Part shown: one piece after another, positions 1 through 6,305 of the stretch
How the letters are laid out: each line of letters starts with the position of its first letter
Position numbering within the stretch: position 1 is the stretch's first letter
Assembly (NCBI GenBank): GCA_016303225.1
Contig: JAEDMC010000027.1
Coordinates: 1 to 20,901, forward strand
Source of the DNA: Kiritimatiellia bacterium
Lineage (GTDB): Bacteria > Verrucomicrobiota > Kiritimatiellia > RFP12 > UBA1067
DNA: 20,901 bases
Reading direction: 5' to 3'
The notes under the pieces: model-generated
Databases searched by the model: none
Told to the model about the DNA's origin: nothing
The model's input: the letters and a program-made list of their open reading frames with translations, nothing else
Position numbers and translations under genes: made by a program

Positions 1-261
1 GGGTTCGGCATCCGGCGCCGGCGCCTTGCAGACCGGCGGTTTCGGAGGCTTCGGAGGCTTCGGCGGCTCGGGCTTCTCGGTGTCGGACTTGGCACCGGCA
101 CCGTGGCACTGGTCGGACTTGCCATGCTGGTTGCACTTGTCGCCGAGACCGCGCTCGAGCGACGAAAGACTCATGGCGTTCGCCACCAGCGAGTAGTTGG
201 CGAGCGTTCCCGCCGCGACAGCCGACAGCAACTTGCCGCCGAATTGCTTTCTGGTCATCAT
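1..261 (-). CDS. Candidate RiPP precursor or Tat-exported Cys/Pro-rich small protein (C-terminus cut by window edge)
   Basis: The frame opens with two ATGs and is open for 87 codons to the left edge, so the C-terminus is not visible. Its first ATG overlaps the stop of the radical SAM gene (ATGA), and an AAAGGAGA ribosome-binding site lies inside the end of that gene, so the two are probably translationally coupled. Residues 3-8 (TRKQFG) followed by a hydrophobic stretch and ANA at 27-29 resemble a Tat-like signal peptide, with RK in place of RR. After it come C43, H46, C52 and H53, an Lys-Pro-Pro repeat at about 68-77, and C78. Position next to a SPASM maturase makes it the obvious substrate candidate; that is inference from context. 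Alternatively it is a small exported Cys protein unrelated to RiPPs. I recognise no named precursor family. Confidence 0.72.
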   Translation of the reverse strand, partial: MMTRKQFGGKLLSAVAAGTLANYSLVANAMSLSSLERGLGDKCNQHGKSDQCHGAGAKSDTEKPEPPKPPKPPKPPVCKAPAPDAEP

Positions 262-1673
262 TTTCGGATTTCTCCTTTCCGTTGGTGCTTGTTCTCTTGG
301 TCCTTCTTCAATTCAAGATACCACGCGCCCTGACAAATCCGGCGCTTCGCGTCCTCACAGACAGACGGATCCATCGCGAACGTCCCGTCCGCGCGCGCGA
401 TGCGCCAAGGGCAAGGTCCGCCGCACAGCCGATAGGCCCAGCACCCGGCGCAGTGCTCCTTCACGCACGCCCGGTAGTCGCGCCAGAATTTACGGCACCG
501 GTCGAGGTCAGGGCCCTTCTCCACCGAGCCGAGCGTCCAGTCGCGCAGACCGACGAAACGGTGGCACGGAAAAAGCGCGCCGTCCGCGCCGACCGTCATG
601 TTGCCGCGGCAGGCGCCGCAATGAAAGAACGACGGTGTCGGCGGTTCGGCGCTCTTGAACGCCTCCTCGATGTCCGCAAAAGGATCGTACACAGGCTTGC
701 GTCCCGCCGCCAGCTCGGACAACATCCACGGAACGACCTTCTCCGTCAGTTGCCGTTCCTCGGACGCACGATCCTCGTCCGTAAAGTCGCAGGCGCTCGG
801 GAACTGCGGGTTCTCCACCGAGCCGAGCACGATGCGCGTGAAGCCAAAGTCCGTGAAGAACCGCACCAGCTTCAGCATGTCGGGAACCGGATGCGCCATC
901 GTGCAACGCACCGTCACGCGCTTGCGAACCTTCATCAGCCGCCGGATGCCCGCGACCGCAAGGTCCCACGAACCGCTCCCGTCGCGGGTCGGACACTGGG
1001 CGTCATGCAGATTCTGCGGACCGTCCAGGCTCACCATCAGTCCGAAGTTGTTCTTGGCGATGAGCTCCGCCGTCTCGTCGTCCATCAGCGTCGCGTTCGT
1101 CGTCGTCACGAAAGTCGTCTGGACGCCCTTTGCGGACGCCAGTTCCTGACTATAGGCGACGGCCCTCTTTAGGACATCCTTGTTCAGGAGCGGTTCGCCG
1201 CCGAAAAACGTAATCGAGACATCCTGCCCGCGACACCGCGCGAAGAGCCAGTCAATCGCCCGCTTCGCAGTCTCCCACGGCATCAGTCCGTTGTTCGGCA
1301 ACTCGTCGCGGCAGGTGCCGCAGTAACAGTAGCGACACGCGAGATTGCAGCGTTCCGAGAGCGACAGCTCCAGATGGCTCCACGGATCCTTTTCGTAGCG
1401 GCGGGCGAGCGCCTGCTCGAATTGTTCGTCATCCGTCTCGAATCCCGTTTCCGCCGGTTCGAAAAACCCACAGTCCTCCAGCGTCTCCGTCTCGCGGACG
1501 ACTGCCTCGGCGTCCGGTCGCTTCGCGAGAAACGCCTGTGTCGCCTCTTCTTTGGACATCGTCTGCCGCAAGGCCAGGAGCTCATAGGCCTCCGGAGAGA
1601 CGGACAGGCACTTCCCGAGGCCAAGATGATAGACGAACGGACGTCCCTCGTAGACGAAAAGGTGATACGGCAT
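258..1673 (-). CDS. Radical SAM/SPASM domain peptide maturase
   Basis: The protein has 471 residues. The start is the ATG in TGATG, which overlaps the upstream gene's stop by one base. Residues 1-95 form a small alpha/beta region like the RRE/PqqD-type N-terminus of peptide-modifying enzymes. C109-x3-C113-x2-C116 binds the radical SAM 4Fe-4S cluster, and GGEP at 158-161 is the SAM-binding motif. A C-terminal SPASM region has a CGAC cluster followed by VGADG and PCHRF, then CAGC, CGGPCP and a final Cys, which would bind auxiliary Fe-S clusters. Such enzymes install thioether or C-C crosslinks in ribosomal peptides in the cytoplasm. The small gene overlapping its stop is the likely substrate. 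The exact subfamily and crosslink type cannot be told from sequence alone. Confidence 0.93.
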   Translation of the reverse strand: MPYHLFVYEGRPFVYHLGLGKCLSVSPEAYELLALRQTMSKEEATQAFLAKRPDAEAVVRETETLEDCGFFEPAETGFETDDEQFEQALARRYEKDPWSHLELSLSERCNLACRYCYCGTCRDELPNNGLMPWETAKRAIDWLFARCRGQDVSITFFGGEPLLNKDVLKRAVAYSQELASAKGVQTTFVTTTNATLMDDETAELIAKNNFGLMVSLDGPQNLHDAQCPTRDGSGSWDLAVAGIRRLMKVRKRVTVRCTMAHPVPDMLKLVRFFTDFGFTRIVLGSVENPQFPSACDFTDEDRASEERQLTEKVVPWMLSELAAGRKPVYDPFADIEEAFKSAEPPTPSFFHCGACRGNMTVGADGALFPCHRFVGLRDWTLGSVEKGPDLDRCRKFWRDYRACVKEHCAGCWAYRLCGGPCPWRIARADGTFAMDPSVCEDAKRRICQGAWYLELKKDQENKHQRKGEIRK

Positions 1674-2782
1674 CAGAGCTTCGCCTCCTTCCCGTCCACC
1701 CGCATGCGGCGCACCTTGCCGTCCGGCGCATACCAGATTTCCTCCAACTCCGGCAATGTGCCGTCCAGACGTTCGGACGCCCCGCGGCGAAGCCGATGAA
1801 AGACCATGCGCCGCTCGGCGTCGTACGTGTAGTCGTGACGGTGCAAGAGGTCCGCTCCGTGCGTCTTCTCCGACCACCGCATAAGCCCGTAAAGCTCGCC
1901 GGCGGGAAACCGCGCCCACGTATAGAGGTCGCCCTCCGGCGTACGGTACGTGCCCTTCCCGTTCGCCTGGTTGAACCAGTAGTTCTCGGAACGTCCGTCC
2001 GCATGCGTCCGCGAGATCGGCGCATTGTTCCAGCCCGGATCGCACGCGCCAACCTGATACGTCCAGTCGCCGATGGACAACGCCTTGCCCGTATAGCGGT
2101 CCCAACGGCAGACGACGCCGTCCGCCACCAGCTTCGCATTCTCATCGTCCATGCCCTGCACGAACGAATGCCGGGAACCGTCCGCCGCGACAATCGTCAA
2201 CTCGTTGCCGTTCCGCTCGCAGACCGCTGTGCTACCGGACATCCGGAAGACGACTCGGTCGGCGTTATGCGCATCGCGTTCCACCGTCAGCAGCGTGCCG
2301 CCGTCACCCGTCACCTTGGCGATTTCGCGTCCGCGATAGGAAAAACCGAACGAGCCCTCGGCGCAGCGCAAGTTGGCCAGGCGTCCGCCGCGGAAGCCAA
2401 CCTCGATCTTGCCAGCTTGCGGTCCGAAATCGGCCGACAACCGCACGTCTCCCTCCCCCTCTTCTCGTCCGAACCAAGCTCCACTCGAAAGATTTCGCGA
2501 ATCTTTCCGCCCGCGCGTCAGCGTGCGCTTGAAACCGTCCGGCTGATAGAAATCGACCTGACTGCGTTCCAACGGGACGAGGCGGCTTTCCAGCAACGGC
2601 AGACACCAGCCTTCGCCCAACAGCGACGAGCGAACGCCTTCACGCGACGTCCAATAAGCACACAGCGGCAGTTTTCCCACCTCGCCCAGGCGGACAATCA
2701 GGAAAACACACCCCTGCCGGTCCACTCCTTTGAACGGACCCGCCTGTGCCGTCATCTCGGCAAATGGAAAACTTGCCGTCAT
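1673..2782 (-). CDS. Hypothetical beta-rich protein, first gene of the radical SAM operon
   Basis: The protein has 369 residues from the ATG at 2782, or 360 from a second ATG at 2755. It has no signal peptide or membrane segment. Repeating short strands with Gly-Arg, Tyr-Asp and Asp-Gly turns (for example YTYDAERR and WYAPDGKVRR near the C-terminus) resemble YD/RHS or MORN-like beta repeats, but I recognise no family. Its stop overlaps the radical SAM start (TGATG), so the two are co-translated and it probably belongs to the same pathway. The promoter -10 lies only about 9 bases before the first ATG, and there is no Shine-Dalgarno sequence there. The message is therefore either leaderless from 2782 or starts at 2755. 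Confidence 0.8.
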   Translation of the reverse strand: MTASFPFAEMTAQAGPFKGVDRQGCVFLIVRLGEVGKLPLCAYWTSREGVRSSLLGEGWCLPLLESRLVPLERSQVDFYQPDGFKRTLTRGRKDSRNLSSGAWFGREEGEGDVRLSADFGPQAGKIEVGFRGGRLANLRCAEGSFGFSYRGREIAKVTGDGGTLLTVERDAHNADRVVFRMSGSTAVCERNGNELTIVAADGSRHSFVQGMDDENAKLVADGVVCRWDRYTGKALSIGDWTYQVGACDPGWNNAPISRTHADGRSENYWFNQANGKGTYRTPEGDLYTWARFPAGELYGLMRWSEKTHGADLLHRHDYTYDAERRMVFHRLRRGASERLDGTLPELEEIWYAPDGKVRRMRVDGKEAKL

Positions 2783-2790
2783 TTTGGCAA
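2747..2790. repeat. Two copies of an 18-bp imperfect palindrome over the start codons
   Basis: TTGCCGTCATTTTGGCAA (2773-2790) and TGCCGTCATCTCGGCAA (2747-2763) are near-identical, each with inverted TTGCC/GGCAA ends. Each contains one of the two candidate ATG starts of the downstream gene. They sit at or just downstream of the predicted transcription start, so they could be a paired operator or leader hairpins. Confidence 0.5.
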
Positions 2791-2791
2791 T

Positions 2792-2821
2792 ATCTTATCA
2801 AAACCCCCGATTGTCCGTCAA
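2792..2821 (-). promoter_or_regulatory. Promoter of the radical SAM operon
   Basis: On the minus strand TTGACG (2821-2816) and TAAGAT (2797-2792) are separated by 18 bases. Transcription would begin near 2785, only a few bases before the first ATG at 2782. Confidence 0.6.
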
Positions 2822-3033
2822 TACTGTCGCCCGCGCGATTCGTTAGCAATTTTCGTTCAGCGCGTAAGACGCGTCAGAGTGGATTGCGATTATTCCTACT
2901 CCACCATAAGGGTCTCCCTCGTCCTCTCTTCTGCCGACACCAAGAATCCCAACCGTGAAAACATCCAGCGTCACCAGCGCAGTCTTCCAACTCCTCCCGT
3001 GCAGCTGGCAAGCCCCACCTGTGAAGCACACCC
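2822..3033. other. Intergenic stretch without a gene
   Basis: This is the middle of the roughly 307-base gap between the truncated TPR gene and the radical SAM operon. I see no credible coding frame, RNA gene or insertion-sequence ends. A promoter lies at its left side and a nested palindrome at its right. Confidence 0.5.
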
Positions 3034-3091
3034 AACTGGCGGCAGTTGGAAGTTAATCTGGGGGCAGTTCACCATCGAACTGCCGCCAGTT
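3034..3091. repeat. Nested palindrome with three related arms (terminator- or REP-like)
   Basis: The arms are AACTGGCGGCAGTT (3034-3047), CTGGGGGCAGTTC (3058-3070) and GAACTGCCGCCAGTT (3077-3091). The first and third pair perfectly over 14 bases. The second and third pair with one mismatch around a 6-base loop. Two mutually exclusive hairpins are therefore possible. The element covers the stop of the truncated TPR gene, so it may end that transcript, although no T-run follows. It could also be the scar of the event that truncated the gene. Confidence 0.65.
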
Positions 3092-3767
3092 ATATGCTAT
3101 ACTGGCGCCTGTTAGTCCACGCGCCGCACCCGTCCGGGGTGTGCGCAGCCAGATGCTCGGCAAGGGACTGGCCGTAGGCGAAGACACGCGCCAGCGCACC
3201 GGCCAATTGCGCGTCGGCCCTTTTCCCCTTCAAGATGTTTCTCTCGACGATTTGCACCGCATTGCTGATACTGGGGGCGTACTGGACCTTGTAAGCCTTG
3301 AACGACTTCAGCGCCTGTTGCCAGTTGCACGCAAAGAGCTGCTTCTCCAACTCCCGCGTCGCGACCCACGCGGAAAAGCCGCCGCCGCGGAACTTGACGG
3401 ACGCCTCCCTGATGAAGCGGTCGAGTTCTCCCGTGTGCAGGGTCTGCGCGACGTCCTTCTCATACCGCATTCTGTACGCTGCCTCGACATACTTCGCGTC
3501 CTTCCCGACCGGCTCCAGCGCACACAGCTTCCGAAGCGCCTTCGCGCGCAGGGCCTCGTCCCCGAGCCGTTCAGCGCAGATTGCGGACCGGAGGATCACG
3601 TGTCCGCGCTCGCCGATCTGGCACTTCTCGCAGGATGCATACCCCTTCAGCGCCTCGGCATAGCGTTTCTCCGCAAACAGCTTGTCCACGACGGCAAGGT
3701 CGGGAAGCGCCGCCGAAAGAAGCAACGGACTCAACTGTAGAACAAACTGGAGAAGCATCTTATTCAT
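3090..3767 (-). pseudogene. Truncated secreted TPR-like protein (unit B copy)
   Basis: This 225-residue frame begins with a hydrophobic leader ending near SAALPDL. It aligns without gaps to residues 1-217 of the 654-residue TPR protein encoded at 6302-8266, with about 27 differences, 8 of them in the leader. Homology stops abruptly at base 3116, after CGAW, and eight unrelated residues lead to a TAA inside the nested palindrome. About two thirds of the protein, including most TPR units, is missing. The ATG at 3767 overlaps the preceding partner gene by 8 bases, as expected in an operon. It may be a dead remnant, or a short secreted version retaining only the N-terminal domain. The leader and reading frame are intact, so expression is possible. 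Confidence 0.8.
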
Positions 3768-4359
3768 GCCGCAAACCAATCATTGTCAATCGTTCGTCTA
3801 TTATTTGAGCCATTAAAAGCGCCTTCACTGAATTCTCGATACAAACCGCCACTCCACCACAAACGAAACCAATCGTCCGCTTATTTCTACCAATAGCGCA
3901 AAAATCGCCCACTTCACCTGTTTTTACGTCGTACTGTTTTAAAACTAAACGAGTCGGCAAAGAACTCATGCCAAGACATCTTCCCAGAAACATCTGCTTC
4001 GCCATGGAATACTCGCCAGTATCATACACATACGCCTTCACTAGCAAATTTGTACCAGCCCACCCGTTTAGAGTGAAAAATTTCGCCACAACATTTGTTG
4101 TCCACCCACAAGAACTTCCTTCACCCTTGAAATAACTGACGGCTGTTACATCCTCTGTCTTTTGCGCCACAAAACAAATACCATTCGTCGAAAAGTTCAA
4201 GCATTGAGCAACACTTCCCTTTTGCAATATTGGTTTTCCCGACTTACATGGCAGACCCATCTCATCAACCAGCATTTTATCAAAATGACAAGCCTGGACT
4301 GGAGCAACAAGCATTGCCGCCACTACTGCAATTATAATTTTCCGTTTATGTCTGTGCAT
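3760..4359 (-). CDS. Secreted hypothetical protein, unit B partner (immunity-like position)
   Basis: The protein has 199 residues. I choose the ATG at 4359 because MHRHKRK followed by a hydrophobic stretch and APVQA is a typical Sec signal peptide; a GTG at 4383 would add eight charged or polar residues. The mature part has several cysteines (about eight by eye) and no family I recognise. It sits directly after the transglutaminase-like gene and before the TPR copy, exactly where unit A carries an unrelated HEAT-like protein. It is AT-rich: 38% GC in one 60-base line, against 63% in the neighbouring TPR gene. Position, export signal and lack of similarity to the unit A partner fit an exported cognate inhibitor of the preceding protein. 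That role is inference, and an accessory or chaperone role is equally open. Confidence 0.75.
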   Translation of the reverse strand: MHRHKRKIIIAVVAAMLVAPVQACHFDKMLVDEMGLPCKSGKPILQKGSVAQCLNFSTNGICFVAQKTEDVTAVSYFKGEGSSCGWTTNVVAKFFTLNGWAGTNLLVKAYVYDTGEYSMAKQMFLGRCLGMSSLPTRLVLKQYDVKTGEVGDFCAIGRNKRTIGFVCGGVAVCIENSVKALLMAQIIDERLTMIGLRHE

Positions 4360-4458
4360 TTTAATTATCCTATTCAAGTTCACGCATCATCTGATTGTAC
4401 AAAATCAGGGTGCCATTCCCCGCTTTTTTCCTTTCTTCTGGCGTCGACTTATCGACAA

Positions 4459-4502
4459 CATCATTGTAATATCGCAAAGGCATCATTGTAATATCGCAAA
4501 GG
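4459..4502. repeat. 22-bp tandem duplication that frameshifts the end of the unit B effector
   Basis: Two exact adjacent 22-base copies lie at 4459-4480 and 4481-4502. With both copies the minus-strand gene ends after RYYND-AFAILQ. Removing one copy lets the frame continue for 29 more residues, beginning VVDKSTPEER and ending MMRELE. It then stops at TAG (4372-4370), 10 bases before the next gene's ATG. Confidence 0.9.
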
Positions 4503-6305
4503 ATCTTTCCCGGAAACAGGTCCAGCACATGCATCAAAGACAAGCCCATCTAAAATTGCAAAGACATGCATGCCAAATGGCATCCGCGAAGGATACACAT
4601 CATCCAATCCTACTATCGGGTGTCTATTGGTGCACAGCTTAAACTCATAAATAGGGTTATTGCATAGGCCTATTCCAACCAAATTAACTGGGTTCAAATA
4701 TCCAAATTCCCAGATTTGCCTAATCAAACATTCAATCCCTAAAATTCGCGCAAATACAAATTGTGCCATCGCCTGATCCACACAATTGACTGTGTTTTCA
4801 CCCCTTGAATCACGCCCACTCATATACAAAGTCGCCTTCAATGTCGAAGTAACAAAGTGAGATTCTGCCTTTGCTACATCATATCTCATCCCATGCCCCG
4901 AATGCAGATAAGTCGTTATCGCCGTTAGCGCACCTTTGGCCGTGCCATGCCCCTTGGCACCCGCTATGTTAATTGCGAATTCCAACGCATTCGTCCACGG
5001 GCATTGATTGCTCGTGCGCTCGTTCTTCCATGGCAATTTAGGCGCGTCTAAAATTACATATGTCTTATGAGGGCCTGTCTCGCCCATCACATGTTGGGCG
5101 GTGCCATTTCCATTGATATTTTCTATTTTCCATTGATAGGTATCCTGCCCGGTCGTAATGACAGAAGGCAAGGCCCCATCCATTTCGAACTCAACTTCCA
5201 CTGGGTCTGACTTACCGTTTTTGAAATTGACGGTCTTTGACTTCAGTGCCTTGATGATCTGATTGCCGTTTTTAACCACGGCCGATATCTTTGCGGATCG
5301 GGCATTTTTTGTCTTGTCGACAAAAGACACCATTAATTTGGCTTGAGTATTAACGACGTAGCACGCCGGATAGTTCTGTTTAGGATCACGAATCCACTCG
5401 CCGTTCTTGATCCCATCAAACGGCAGATCGTAACTCTGCCAAATTTCAACCGCACCGTCCTGCATTGAATTTTCCAAGTAGTTAAACTTAATCCTTTCCA
5501 CCTCGGGAACCGAGCAACAGGCATGCACGTAGTCGACCGCCCTTTCGCCGTTGACGTTGTCCGGCTCGCCCTCGAGCGTAAACTTCACGTCTGGCGCAGG
5601 TTCGAGCGCCTCGACCAGAAGTGTTTTCGACGCCCCCTGCATGATCGAGAATTTATGCCCGCTGCGAATCTCAGCAGTCCCATCGTGTACCTTGACCTTG
5701 TTCGCATTGTCCCATGAGAGCGTCACATCCGACGACGAGATGTTGAAGTCATCCTTGGGCCCATAGACGATGAGCGAACCAAAATCGGCTCTGTTTGGCG
5801 AAACGAGGATTGCCGCGGGAACAAGATCCTCGGCAAATTCCTTCGCCGCCTCACCGTGCTTCGCGTCCCAGTCAAGATTCACCTTGGGAACCGTCACGAG
5901 GAATTCCGGAAACTTGACCTCCCCCTTGCCGCTTCCCGTCGTCGGCTTGTACAACTCGCCCTTGACGACCACATACTCATTCGGGGCGTAGCCATAAGAC
6001 ATGTAGTACTCGTAGTCGTTCACCTTGTACCAAAGGGTCTGGTCGTCGCTCGCCTCAATGTCAGAATGGCGTATCCGCCACGGATCTTCCGGATCAAGGT
6101 GCAGGTCGCACATGCCGCTTCCCTGGTCCAGCGGAAACGCCTTGTTCTTCTCCGCCCCGGGATAGACCACGACCGTGCGAGAGACCGTCCCGGGCACCAC
6201 GGGAACAGGACCTGGCAGCTCAACGGCCGACGCAAGGTGCGCCCAAGCCATCGCCGCGACAACAGCGAGCTTTTGCGCAAATCCAGCTATCAACAAAGAC
6301 CTCAT
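4461..6305 (-). CDS. Secreted modular protein with transglutaminase-like C-terminal domain (unit B effector)
   Basis: The protein has 614 residues. The start ATG overlaps the stop of the upstream TPR gene (ATGA). A Sec signal ends around residue 27 (HLASA). Up to residue 264 it is the conserved beta-rich module shared with the protein at 8911-10638, base-identical except near the leader. The C-terminal part is unrelated to that paralogue. It contains NCVDQAMAQFVFARILGIEC and, further on, MHVFAILDGLVFD, matching the Cys-helix and His-x8-Asp pattern of transglutaminase-like cysteine peptidases. An acyl-transfer or peptidase activity outside the cytoplasm is inferred. The last residues are altered by a 22-bp tandem duplication that removes a 29-residue tail but leaves the proposed catalytic residues. 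Its N-terminal function is unknown. Confidence 0.85.
   Translation of the reverse strand: MRSLLIAGFAQKLAVVAAMAWAHLASAVELPGPVPVVPGTVSRTVVVYPGAEKNKAFPLDQGSGMCDLHLDPEDPWRIRHSDIEASDDQTLWYKVNDYEYYMSYGYAPNEYVVVKGELYKPTTGSGKGEVKFPEFLVTVPKVNLDWDAKHGEAAKEFAEDLVPAAILVSPNRADFGSLIVYGPKDDFNISSSDVTLSWDNANKVKVHDGTAEIRSGHKFSIMQGASKTLLVEALEPAPDVKFTLEGEPDNVNGERAVDYVHACCSVPEVERIKFNYLENSMQDGAVEIWQSYDLPFDGIKNGEWIRDPKQNYPACYVVNTQAKLMVSFVDKTKNARSAKISAVVKNGNQIIKALKSKTVNFKNGKSDPVEVEFEMDGALPSVITTGQDTYQWKIENINGNGTAQHVMGETGPHKTYVILDAPKLPWKNERTSNQCPWTNALEFAINIAGAKGHGTAKGALTAITTYLHSGHGMRYDVAKAESHFVTSTLKATLYMSGRDSRGENTVNCVDQAMAQFVFARILGIECLIRQIWEFGYLNPVNLVGIGLCNNPIYEFKLCTNRHPIVGLDDVYPSRMPFGMHVFAILDGLVFDACAGPVSGKDPLRYYNDAFAILQ
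5514..6168 (-). repeat. 655-bp exact repeat encoding the shared N-terminal module (copy B)
   Basis: By line-by-line reading these bases match 9877-10531 with no visible difference (constant offset 4363). The match ends at a codon boundary after HACC in both proteins, and fails at the other end within the signal-peptide-proximal region. Confidence 0.9.

Noticed and set aside
41..67. The 9-base repeats near the left edge as a CRISPR or regulatory repeat
   Set aside because: They are in frame and simply encode the Lys-Pro-Pro repeat of the small protein.
1538..3115. Long plus-strand open frame (525 codons) opposite the radical SAM operon
   Set aside because: It is antisense to two genes with clear protein signatures or coupling. 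Its product is low-complexity and Arg-rich, and it has no convincing start signals.
5514..6168. Reading the 655-bp repeat as proof of a very recent simple tandem duplication
   Set aside because: The sequence between repeats is unrelated in the two units and the TPR repeat has diverged, so a simple recent duplication cannot explain the whole. Misassembly also remains possible.
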